Assembly: GCA_013396655.1 (NCBI GenBank)
Contig: WBMV01005054.1
Location: forward strand, 680,934 to 744,933
Length of the DNA: 64,000 nucleotides
Direction of reading: 5' to 3'
Source: Campylorhamphus procurvoides
Taxonomy: Eukaryota > Chordata > Aves > Passeriformes > Dendrocolaptidae
The translations under genes were made by a program, and so were the position numbers. Positions 13,332 to 24,149 of this stretch are shown here, piece after piece; positions within the stretch are counted from its first letter, which is position 1; each line of letters starts with the position of its first letter. The notes below the pieces were generated by a model. That model was given only the letters and a program-made list of their open reading frames with translations. It did not search any database and had not been told where the DNA came from.

Positions 13332-14054
13332 TGTTGCTGCCAAGTGGGGAAGCACAGGGGGCATCAAGCACTTGGCTCCACTTGAATGCTTACCCTGCAA
13401 ACAGGCCAAGGCCAGTACGTGTCTGCAGGCAGCACGGTCCTTTCCCCTAGCCACAGTCTACCCAGGTGAGACCTTAATCCTAATAGGAAACATGCCCTGT
13501 CACTTCTATGTTTTAAGAATGAGTGTGTCACTACATTTCCTCAATGCTGACCTTCCCTGCACCCCAACAGAAAGGATCCCACTCTTTCTTCCTATTCTCC
13601 CAACCCTCTCTGCAGGCAGCAGGTTCCTTCATCAGAGATGCTCAGTGTGCAGAGGGAAGGCTGCTGCTGAAAAGGACTGGTCAGGGCTGTTTTCCCTTTG
13701 GTCTTGGAAATTATGCTGGCAGCCTGGTGCAGGATCTCTCCCTCCTTTCCCTCTCCCCGTCTCGGCCCCCGTGATGGGGGAGGGAAGAGCGTGGGCGGTG
13801 GAAGGAGTTGTGGTCCCCAGATGTGTGAATTGTTGCCGAGTAGAAATAGCGCACCACGGACAAACAGCAAAGCAGCCCAGCTGAGAGCCATCGCTTTGGG
13901 CTTGCGTCACTGACCTTTTTCTCTCGCCCTTCTCAGTGCTCACCTGACCCTCCCCCTGCTTCCCCTGCGCTTTGTGCTCCGAGCGCTCTTTGCACAGTGC
14001 TTCGAAATGGTGAGCAGGGCTGGCACAAGAATGTAAAGGAGGAGGGGGGAAGTG

Positions 14055-14074
14055 GGGGGGGAAAAAAAAAAAAA
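14055..14074 (+). repeat. Oligo-G followed by A13 homopolymer
   Basis: A run of G immediately precedes 13 consecutive A, beginning at 14,062. This could be the tail of a degraded retroposed sequence or simple slippage; nothing upstream identifies a source. Confidence 0.5.
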
Positions 14075-17000
14075 GCCCTGCAGCAAAGAGAAGGCTACTC
14101 ACTGATCCTCTCTCCATTTCCTCAGGGCTCAGGTTGCCATCCTGCAGGACAAGAGAGTTGTGGGCTGAACCACTGACCCTATCTGGTCTAGCTATTGAAA
14201 TGAAGGCACAGCTGTTCTGCCTTCACAGCTGACAGGTTTGGAGATGAGGGAGGAGAAGCAAGCCTGTCTGAGGATCAGGGGAGTGCTTCAGTCTCTGGTA
14301 TATCATGAACAAATGGAATTACAAAGAAACATTTTAAAGCCATGAGGGACCAAGACTGAAGATGTGGTACAGCTGTAAAAGCCTGCATAAGAATTTTAGA
14401 ATCAAGCAGTACCACCAGCACACTATACTGAGAGAAGCAGGAGTCAGGGCAAAGCAAGGGCTTGGGAGGTGTTTTGGACTGTGTGTGGAATGGTAATCTG
14501 GTGGGACCTTGGCCCTAAAGATCTGCTGAATTGCTGGCTGTGGCTGCAGGTGACAGGGCTTGGTTGCCTGGGATGTGTGATTTAATGATCTGCCCCACTC
14601 CACTACTTCAGGGGAAGAACTGAGGACATGTGGAGTGAAAAAATAAGTGTCTCTAGGGGTAAATGTGAGAATGCCATGAGCCCAGGCAAGCATGTGTGGG
14701 GCAAACAGGAGAATGCAGTGACCCTCAGGCACCCCATGGAAGATGCTTTGCCCAAGTGTTGCTCTAGAACATTGTTTTGTCAAACACCCTGAAGGTGGTC
14801 AGGGCTTCAGAGCAGGGGACCAGAAGAGTAAAAATGATGCCTGCAGGAGGAGGGTCAGTTTGACAGGAGACCTATTGTTCTTCCTCACCGTGGACCTTTT
14901 TTTTCCTCTGGCTACTCTGAAGCCATGAAGTGGACCTTGGCGGTGCACTGCAGTTCACACTGTCTGGGCTCTCAGGTAGCGGAGGCACCTCAGCAGCATT
15001 GAGACTGATGCAGTTCAGCCCTCACTTCTCCATCCTCACCCACACTGGCACAGGTGCAAGTATTTTAAAATGAATCAAGAAAGAACCCAGACTTCTGCCT
15101 CCCACTCACCCAGGGCTGGATTTCCAGTCTCCCCATGTGGATGGGGAGTTCCCTACTCCTTAGCTTCTCCAAGCCAACAGCTCTCCATCCTTCTCCCTCC
15201 CATTTTAACTGTTGCAAACTGAGAGTGGGAAAGCTGTGAGATTTTTGCAATAATTCCCAGGTTATTTTTGAGTTAAGTGACACAAACTCAAGATATGGGA
15301 CAGTCTGTGGATTAAGAAACTGTCAGAAGCTTTTGATTTAACCCTTCTATGCTGGCACGCACTGTGGTATAACTGCAGGGTGAGAGATCACAGAAAGCTT
15401 GTGGGTGAAGGATAATGCATAACATTAGGTGAGAGAGCTGTGCTCGTACAAAAGAGGTCTGGAGCCTCAGTCCCCCTCTGCCCACCTTCTGATAGCATCT
15501 TCAGAGTGAGCCAGGCTTGCAAAGGGTAATAGTTTCCGTTGGCAGGAAGGTGAGAGCTGTCCATACAGGGGTGGTAGTGTATATATATGTGTGGGTGTCA
15601 TAGCAGATTGTGCACTGAGCTGGCCTCTGAAGCCTGGCATGGATGGGCAAATGCCAGTTTTCTCACTGTGGTCATAGAAGGGCCATGCCACATAAGGCAG
15701 TGGAACAACTGCCATCAGCAGTGCAGCTGTGCCCCCTTACCTACACAGAAGGGTTCACATCCAGCCCTATAGACAGGTCCTAGCCAGCTATGGGAAAGGG
15801 AAGTTGAGGAAAAGGCTCTGGGGCATGTTGAATCCACTGCTGGCATCTGGCTGCAATGTGCTAGATGGAGGGAGGCAGCAGCTCTGCTTGGGCAATGCTG
15901 GCTGGGGTGCTGCAGCAGCCTCTCTCCCTCCCTGGACTCTGGGAGGTAAACAAGGCTGATGTGTGAGTGAAGCAGTTTGTCTGCGAGCCTTGGGAGAGAA
16001 GGAGGGATAGCAGGCTGGAGCAGAGGGGAAACCTGCTATGGTAGAGCGTGGCAGCCCCCTGAATGGTGCACTGATGTAGGGCAGATCTTGTACCATAACT
16101 GGCAGCTGAGGCAAGTTTCAAGGGGTTGCCAGATATGCTTCCCCATGACTGCCCTTCCTGTGAGAAAGAGTCAATAGAGATGTGGATCCAAGTCCTGCTA
16201 TATTGTGTCCCTACTTTTCCTGGTGCTTTGAGTCCAGACGTGTTCACCTGTGCCCATCTGAGTATTCCAAGTAGGGTCGAAGGTCTCCTTTATATTCCTC
16301 TTTTTGCCCTGCTTCTGTCTTCCCCTTTCTCGCAGCTATCACAGGGAAAGGAGCTATTGCAGGGCCTTCAGCTGCTCCTGAGTTTCCCCTGACATGCGCC
16401 TTCCTCCCAAGAGACAGCACCATATACTGCCCTCCAGTTTCTCTCTCCCACTCTCCTCCTTTTATACCTGCAAGACCACAAATCTGCAGGAAGCCTGTGG
16501 CAGATACCTTGAACAAGCTTGAGATGCAATTGCAAAGCCCTTTACATTGGAGCTTAGACCCCTCTCAGGGCAAAAGAGAGGCACAGCCCCAGGGGTAGTG
16601 CTGTAGCTGCACACCCCAGGGCACATTTACTTGGCCTGGGAGAGAGATACTGGCTGTCACCAACCCCTGAATAACATTCCACAGGGCAGCTCCACTGCAT
16701 GAAAAAGAACACAGACCTGGGATGAATGAAGTGAATGAAGGTCTTGTGGCCTTCAGAGCATGAGTGCACTCATTAGCAAGGCAGCAGGGCTGGTCTGACC
16801 CAGTCTAGATCTTGTTCCTTCAACCACATTGCAGGGTCCACCTTACCTGAGCTGAGTCTCACCTACAATAACTTCCAAGTCAGGCATCCGTGGTGTGATG
16901 GATGGCAGCAGCTACAGACCCAGCCTGTCACCATGCATCTTAGCCCCGAGGGATGTGGCTGAAGAGGCTCAGGACTGAATCACAGAGAAGTTTTTTTGAA

Positions 17001-19902
17001 GTTGTGGCTATATTTTTCCGGTCCCCCCTTCCCCCTCACTCCTCACCTTGTGTAAATGTGACAAAGTCACCTCCAATCTACCCTCATCTCACCTCAACAG
17101 GCCAGGAACATGCACAAACACAACCGCTGCACTTCCTGAGGATGCATTTCTATCTGCTTCCTCAGAAGTAAACAAAAGATGGGAAGAAGGCTGGGCTCTG
17201 GCCTAAGAAAGTATTGTATTTGCTAGGATATATATAGCCCTAGCTCCAGACCTGACACGGGACCAAAGAGGTCTGTAAGGATGTGTATGATTGTGTTTTC
17301 TATCCCTTGCCAAATGAAGTGTCTGGTACACATCAAACCACAGGAGAAGCTATGTGAAGATGGATTAAACTCAAAACAGAAGGTCCTATATGGGCACCTT
17401 GTCTTGTTTTCCTGTCTATTCTTCCACCTCCACAGGAGGCCTCTCAGTCCAAAGATGATAAAGAAAACCCCAGTATCTCTGACTTGCACTGAGACCTCCA
17501 AAAGGCACCTCCCGTCCTTAGGGTTCTAATCCTACTAGATCTTTCACTTAAGCTTCCAAGTGTCCACTTCCCACTCATATCTCCCCATTTCCCCCAACTT
17601 TATGGACAATTACCACTTGCCTTTTCACCTCTGACCTGAATCTCAAGCCTTTCTCATCACACACAGGTCTTCCAAACACGGGTGCCCAGCTTGACTCTGG
17701 AAATCCTACTCACCCCAATGTTAGGAAGCACAAGTGTCCAATCAACAATTTAATGTCCCTCTTATGTCTGTACTTGCTGGCCTTTGGCTCTTGGCAGAGG
17801 AAAGAGAAATACCACAGGGAAAACAGAAAACACGCATGCTTACTAAGTACTGGATAGAAGGATGTGCTAACATTTTACAAGATAAAGGGTCCGATCTCCC
17901 TTAAGAGAACTCCTGCCTTAGCCCAGCCTTCTTCAATATAATTAAGTACTTGAAGACAACCCATCGCATTGTCCTGGGTTTTTTGTAATTTTCAAAGAAT
18001 CCTTTGAATTTGCTTGAAGTGTTCCCAGCAAAGAGGAGAGGGTTGTCATAATTAGAAGTGTTCAAGCAGTAAATATCTTCAAGGTAATGGTTCTTCCTAA
18101 CGGAAACAGAAAGAAGATTGCCAAGGATTTCCCAGGGAAGTTTCAGAGCTGAGTTAGATTTTGTACCTCTCTCTTTCGGGTCAGTGTCTTTTCCATCACA
18201 CCATTCAGCAACAACCAGTGCTAGAAGAAATAGGCTGGGAGAGAAAAACAGATTTAAGTGCAAAACAACCAAGGAAAAAGTTTAATACCACTGAAAAAAT
18301 ATATATACAAAAGTTCTTGGAGTTTCTTTTTTTGTTTGTAATATAAAGCACCATTAATTCCAGAGTACATCACAACTCAGCCTACTACACCTTTCAGAAA
18401 GCACCCAATACTCCTGAAATCTGATTTAGCACCAAGGGAATGCCATCTTATTTAGCACCAAGAAGCCTGTTGTGTCCCTCTGCCCACCTCTCTCATGTGC
18501 ATCAGGCACCACCTGGCTGCTCATGGGTAGCATATGAGACCTGTCATTGGCATTCAATCACCAAACAGGAAAGGAGGAAGAAGGAAGCTTGTTTCTGGAG
18601 ATATTCAGTGTTAGAGAGGCTTTCTTCTCTTCAGGGAGGCACAGGGCACTATTACATTCTAAATAAACAATATCTGGGTTTGCAGCCTGTTGAGTAAGAG
18701 AGAAAGGAATTTGGTCCTGAGCATCACTGCCAGTATGCTGCTTCCTCTCCGCTCTCTGAAATCCTCTCCTTGCCCAGTTTCACACACTTAATCTGCAAAG
18801 GGAGGGGAAGAAACTCACAGTCTCCTTTAGTTCCCATGATCACATCATCAATGTTTCCCTGTCAAAAAAAAGCCCACCAGCTTTTCCTCAGTGAAACCTT
18901 GTTTTATACCCATTGCCTCACTGAGAGAAGTGGGGAGGATCCAGAGCAGAAAGTTCCTGAAACTCATTACAGTCTGTACAGCTACCTTAGCAAGGAAGGT
19001 AGGGTAAGTAAAGAGGACAAGAGTGAAAATGTCCTGCAGTTCTCTCAAGTTAATTTTCAATATTTAGCCTGGGTCTCTGTTTGCCATCTTGGGCTGCGTG
19101 TACCAGACCTAGTCCTGTATAAAGATGCATATCTCCTTATGGGAGAGCTCTGGTAGTCCCAGGTGCCACAGACAGAGACCATGGCTGATCAAGAGACTGT
19201 AGAAGCTAGCTAAGGCAGAAGATTTCATTATCAGTGAAGGGCAGAAGAGAAATACAGTTTCTCCTGCTTGTCCTGCCCTGAGACTCAAAAGAGAGACAAC
19301 TCTTCATAGTGCTGTTTATGGAGCATCACAACATGAGGAAGTAGGTTTTCTAAAGTGCTGAGCCAGCCTCACCTGCTCCCCCCAGGACTGCAGCATACCC
19401 TCCAGAGGGATGCAAGTGAGAGCAGTGTGAGACCAGTATAAATAGTACTAGAAAATCCTACCACTGGCATTCCTTTCTCACTGCGACATCTCCAACCTGA
19501 CAAGAAGAGTGAGGGTTTGTTTTAGTCACATGCTTTTCTCAGCTGCTCTGATGAGACTGCCAGAAAAGGGCACAGAGAATGAGGCAGAAAAACTTTTAAC
19601 CCTGGAGTGAGGTGCTGTAGCACCTCTATCTCTTTTCCATCACAAAGGCAAAGAGGTGGCAGTCTGCTCAGGTCTGGAACTGATTTAACTGCAATTGCCC
19701 CCACACTCTAGAGCTCAGGTCCTGAAACTGCAGTCCTTCAATACCAGTGTGGGAGAACCACCTTCAGGAGGACAATGAAATGGCACCTCTGCCAAAGAAG
19801 AGAGCGGATTTATGTTCACTGGCTGGACTAGCTTTCCACTGTTGGGAAGCCAAGAACGAGTAGCACCCCAAGGGAGATATGGGAGGGAGGTTTTCAAGGG
19901 TT

Positions 19903-19931
19903 GTCTCTCTCTCTCTTTCTCTCTCTTTCTG
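19903..19931 (+). repeat. (CT)n microsatellite
   Basis: CT dinucleotides are interrupted twice by TTT. This is a short polymorphic-type microsatellite in the C1QTNF6 3' flank. Confidence 0.85.
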
Positions 19932-20713
19932 TACTTGTGATGCATAGTGGCTAGAGAATCATGGCTCTACTGATTCAACAGCTGATGCCTATGAAGGGTC
20001 TGGCAAAGTATCTGGCCCTTTACCTCTTTGAAGAGCCAGAGCTGGCACAGAGGAGGACAATCTCACCAGGACTAGATTTGACAGCCAACCTGGATTCTGT
20101 GACACAGAAGAGTAACTAAGGAAAGCCAGGACACACTTCAGAAGGACAACAGTTCCCTTTCTGGAATGACAATATCTTCTCTTATTGCTCCTATACCTTT
20201 CTTATGCTACAGGAGATCATCAGAACCCAGTCTGCTCTCTGGACTAGAGGTGTCAGAGGTGATATTAAGATCATGTTTCAGGCTGCAAAACTGGTATGTC
20301 TAGTTGGGACAGAGAGGAGCTAGGATTCACATGGGCAGTGGAGACTTTCTAGACCTTTCTACAGGAGTCATTTGTGAATGAAGCTCCAAGGAGGGATACA
20401 TCCCCAGGAGCAGCATTTTAGCTTTCCTCTTGCTCTACAACCCCAAATTACAGAGGCAACTTCCTGGAAGATTGAGAAGAAGCCAATAACCTAAGATGGC
20501 GAGAGATGGTAGTGTCATGATGTAAATGGACAGACACAGGTCTGGCTGAAACAGAGCATGGGGTGGGAACCAGTGTGGCAAGTTTCACACTCAGTGCCTG
20601 AGACTTGACAGGCCCATTTCCAAGTGATTTGCAGTGTTTGCGGGCAGTAAAAAGAGAAAGAGAGAGACAAAGAAGGAAAAGGCCAAAGAAGCCTCAAGGA
20701 AGAGGAGAGACAG

Positions 20714-21261
20714 TTATTCAAGGCTGGGCTTGACCAAGTACCCACTAAAGGTGATGTACACATCAACATCATCACTGTAAATGGCATTCTCCCGCTCCCG
20801 CTTGTAGAGCCTCACCCAGATCTCATCATTTTCCTGAAGCTCTAGCATGAGGCTCTGGCTCTGCATGATGCTGCGGTCACTGGGTTGGGCATACAAAATG
20901 ACTGCCTCTTCTTCATTGTGCATGATGTGCATGTAGGTCTCCTTGAAGTTCCAGGTGTGGACATTGAGGCTGAAATAGTAAAGTCCACCTACTGAGCAGT
21001 AGAATTTGCCGTTGAACATGTCGAAGTGGCTGTAGAGGTTGACGAAGACGGTGTCGAAGATCAGGACCTGGAAGCCCTCACTACTGTGCAGAGCTTTCTT
21101 GCGACCGACGGAGAATGCAGCGTATTGATGCTTGCAGGGGTCTCCCGCTGTGCCCATCTGTCCTTTACTGCCTTTCTGGCCCTGGGCACCCCGCTCACCT
21201 CGTGGTCCTTCTTTGCCCCACTTCCCTGGCATTCCAGGCTCTCCCCGGTCTCCTTTCTCTC
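20714..21261 (-). CDS. C1QTNF6: C1QTNF6 second coding exon (collagen stalk and C1q domain)
   Basis: The acceptor cctcttgtag is followed by GAGAGAAAGG, completing the split Gly codon. The exon carries the 14 collagen triplets and the entire C1q globular domain, ending KPSLE with TAA at 20716-20714. One exon for stalk tail plus globular head is the usual CTRP arrangement. Confidence 0.96.
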
Positions 21262-23125
21262 CTACAAGAGGAAGCAGAGGACACAACTCCTGTGTGATGC
21301 CAGAAGGAGAAGTGGCAGTGAGAAAGCCTAATGAGGAGGCAGAGAATTGCCCCAGAATGAGGCAATGCCAGAAGAAGGAACACTCCTGAGGGTCACAATA
21401 TCATTGCTCTTCATGGGAAACGAGCTAGCAGGTTGTCTGGAGTCTCTTCTCTTACGAGTCTCCTGCTCACCAAGTGATATGGCCCTGCTGGAGGAACCAG
21501 GACCTGTCCCTAGGAGACTTCAGCCTGAGAAGGAGCCCAGCAGTGCAAAGTACCACCAGGGCTCTTGACCTCTTCTTCTTCCCCCACACTCCTCTACCTC
21601 CATCACAGATCCTGCCCTCCTACCCACTTCTCCTATGACCCAATTATCCATGTGGGATGCACACTGTTATTGCAGTAGGCTAGAGAAGGGAAAGAAATGC
21701 TAACCCTGTGGAGGTATATGACTAGAGAGGGACAATGAGTTGGGTCAGAGGAAAAAGATCCAAACTGGACTAGGTGGATGGAGCAGTGCAAATTAGAGGG
21801 CTGGTATTTTGACAGTACTGGCATGCTTTAGGCATCCATTTAACTAATACCGCTGCTTTACCCTGTGTTGTGTGTGCTGCCTGTCACACACCTGGGGAGG
21901 CATCAGTACAGACAGAGACCAGCACCAGACTGTGCTTTGTATGTAGAGAGAAGAGACAGGGGGTCAGAGCAGCCTCCAGCACAAGTGACAGCATCCCGAA
22001 TTTATGTCTTGTTCTTTTCCTTTTCTCCATCCCCTGCATAGTATGTTGCCCCTACAACAACCCACTCCAGTTTGGACCTATATCTGCCCTGCATGCCCTT
22101 CTGAGTTTTGATGGATTGCAGCTATTTCCAGGCTGGGCAGGGAAGGGGAAGCATCTGCCCAGTTAATCCAGAGGAACCACAGAGCTACAAGGAGCGAATG
22201 GAGCAGCATCCAGCTGGGAACTGGCTTTTGCCCGCAGCAAAGGCTAAAAGGGGAGCCCTGAAGGGAGGAGCTGATCTAAAATAGAGAGCCTTTTCCCGTT
22301 AGTCAAGCCAGCCACAGCAGGGTGGAATGAGCTGGGGGCCACTGCCAGTTTAGCCTGGAGGTGCTTACAAATAGCTGCTGCCTCCCTTTGTCCTCCTCCT
22401 TGATCTAAAATGCATTGTGACCTATGGATCTGGAGAAGGTTCCCCCACAACCTTCCAGGGTGCCAGTGCCCTACCCTCCAAACATGCATATTTTGCAATT
22501 TAATAAGGACTGCTCCTTCCCTCAGGCACTACAGGACTCTGTAAGTCTGAGGTAAGGAAGGTGTCCTCCCAGCTTGGCAAGAGGCTGTCACTGCCACTCA
22601 TGCTAACAGGGAGGAAGAGCAGGTAGCAGGCAGCATCCTGAGACACAGAGGCCAGCACAGGGATATGCACTGACTTCCCTACCCTCCAGGCTACTCCTCA
22701 TCACAGCATAAAACATCTAAACCCTGGGCCCAGTGAGTGTGGGCCCCGGTGAGTGTGGGCACGTATCGTCAAGGGTGGCACCTGGCAGTCTGTTAGCATA
22801 ACCAGCATGCCAGCAATCCAGCTGTCACCTCCACTGCAGTGCCATCAGTTCCTGAGTAGGCCTTGGCATCCTGGGGCCACAGTGGGCACTTACCCTTCAG
22901 TATGGTGATGTTGATATAGGGACGGACCTCCGGTATTGGGTAGGGAAAGTGGTGGTGGCTGGGAGGGAGCGGTTGGGTATCTGTGGAAGAGTCCAGTGGG
23001 TCACAACAGCGCTTGCAAGCACCAGGGGCTGGTTCTTTGAGGTTCGGTTCATCAGTGGGTGCACCAAAGACAACAAGAGGGAGAAGAAGGAAGGTCAGGG
23101 ATGTGCGCAGGTAAATTATATCCAT
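20714..23125 (-). CDS. C1QTNF6: Complement C1q tumor necrosis factor-related protein 6 (CTRP6), complete
   Basis: This is a secreted C1q/TNF-family adipokine-like protein that forms collagen-stalk trimers. Two coding exons, 23125-22894 and 21261-20714, join in phase 1 to give 259 residues, the length of the short human isoform. Residues 1-21 form a hydrophobic signal peptide. Cys37, Cys40 and Cys41 form the CKRCC cluster. [10 protein letters not shown] ends exon 1 and holds an N-glycosylation sequon at Asn72. Fourteen uninterrupted Gly-X-Y triplets follow at 78-119. The C1q domain then runs from about 121 to the end and contains [40 protein letters not shown] and [19 protein letters not shown]. 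These segments are nearly identical to mammalian CTRP6 and separate it from other CTRPs. No frameshift or stop interrupts the gene. Confidence 0.97.
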
Positions 23126-23131
23126 GGTGAC
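22894..23131 (-). CDS. C1QTNF6: C1QTNF6 first coding exon
   Basis: The acceptor atcttcccag precedes GTCACC and the start codon ATG at 23125-23123, so ACCATGG supplies a good Kozak context. The exon encodes the signal peptide, the CKRCC cluster, a His/Pro-rich linker and [12 protein letters not shown]. It ends at the donor GAAGG|gtaagt. Human CTRP6 also has Val-Thr-Met at this place and an alternative longer N-terminus from an upstream exon. No in-frame upstream extension is evident here. Confidence 0.95.
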
Positions 23132-23322
23132 CTGGGAAGATATGAGGAAGTGCCAGAGTGAGGTATAAGGAAGAGAGGACACAAGGAATGAAGCAGAGGT
23201 CACCACAAAACATCCTTCTGTGGCTGTAGCTAGGGGTAGGATGAAATGGCATTTTCCTGTGGAGGGAGTTTACATGCTTGTAGTCCCTGGATGTTCAAGG
23301 CTGCAATTTGAGCAGCAAGGAG

Positions 23323-23460
23323 ACATAGAATCATGGAATCATTAAGGTTGAAAAGGACCTCTAAGATAATTGAGTCAAACCTCAACAGTCCTTTAGCAAA
23401 AGCATGCTCTGGTAGGCTGCTGAATCTGTGGGAAGGGCTATAAAAAATTCTCCAGCTCTT
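23323..23460 (-). mobile_element. CR1 LINE 3' fragment, degraded
   Basis: On the plus strand the text begins catagaatcatggaatcatt and continues with aaggacctctaagataa, the reverse complement of a CR1 3' end. It is 5'-truncated and diverged. It sits about 200 bp upstream of the C1QTNF6 start exon. Confidence 0.7.
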
Positions 23461-23889
23461 CAGTCACTGCATATGAACTCTTTACAGGAATTGAACCCAA
23501 TAACCCCATGTCCCAGATGGAGTCTGACCCATCTCTCTCAGCAGAGAGGCCTCTTCTTCTGTGGGCTGGGAACTTAATTTTAGCCCCCTCCCTTATTCCC
23601 AATCTCATCCCTCGCTGTGCCTCAGCCCCCTCCTACCAACGCCCAGTGGGTTCTCAGGCAAACCCCAGCACCTTCCCAAGAGGATGGCTAGCTCCCAGTG
23701 CAGCCTTGGTGGGTAGACCAGAGGGGTGCTGCTTCCCTTCCAAGGGTGAAAGACGTGAGGCTGGGAGCAGGCAGCTTGCAGAGAAGTATGCTTACGAAAG
23801 ACAGACACGCCAACAAGCTGAGAAAGCCCCTGCCCCAGCCTGTGCCCCCCATCCCACTGCCTGCCCCCCGGCGCAGCACAGCAGCTCAC

Positions 23890-24135
23890 CCCAGGGGCCG
23901 AGGGCTCCCCTCTCTGCTTCCCAGCCCCTGCTTGCCGGCTCCCCTCCGCCTGCAGGGCCGGCCCCCGGGCCCATGGCTTTAAGGAAGCCGGCTCTTGGCA
24001 CAGGCACTGCTCAGTGCTGGCTGGGTGCGCAATCCGGACTTGGACCAGCTCCCTCCCCTCTCCTCTCCCTCCTTCTCCCTCCCTGGCTTTGGGCGCTCTC
24101 CATCGAAAACCGTCTTGGGTTTCGGCGCCTTTTAA
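23890..24135 (-). promoter_or_regulatory. C1QTNF6: Putative C1QTNF6 first exon and core promoter
   Basis: This is a GC-rich minus-strand segment ending at a donor-like CTGGG|gtgagc (last exon base 23,890). About 210-240 bases upstream is TTAAAAGG (24,135-24,128), a TATA-like element, which would put initiation near 24,100. A short GC-rich reading frame inside would enter the next exon out of frame, so I treat this exon as 5'-UTR. This is inference from composition, donor and position; no transcript supports it here. Confidence 0.4.
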
Positions 24136-24149
24136 CTCTTTCCTAGGTA

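Larger units (their letters stand above)
4999..20713. other. Non-coding stretch between IL2RB and C1QTNF6, 15.7 kb
   Basis: No exon of a recognisable protein is present. The right part should contain the C1QTNF6 3'-UTR, but I found no AATAAA on the minus strand close to its stop codon. The left part should hold the IL2RB promoter and a non-coding first exon, which I cannot place. Contents I can name are a TG/CA tract near 13,291-13,331, an oligo-G/oligo-A run at 14,055-14,074, a CT microsatellite at 19,903-19,931, and a 123-codon open frame at 17,901-18,272 discussed as a finding. Confidence 0.55.

Noticed and set aside
13231..13884. 217-codon plus-strand open frame
   Set aside because: It runs through a CA/TG tract, has no domain or conserved motif, and overlaps equally long frames in other registers, so it is composition-driven.
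15788..16247. 108- and 128-codon minus-strand frames
   Set aside because: There are no conserved motifs and no convincing splice context, and a competing frame is open on the other strand.
18770..19156. 128-codon plus-strand frame
   Set aside because: It has no domain, no signal peptide and an unremarkable Kozak context; length alone is expected by chance here.
23508..24146. 212-codon plus-strand open frame
   Set aside because: It is Pro/Ala/Ser-rich text from a GC-rich block antisense to the putative C1QTNF6 first exon, with low complexity and no recognisable family.
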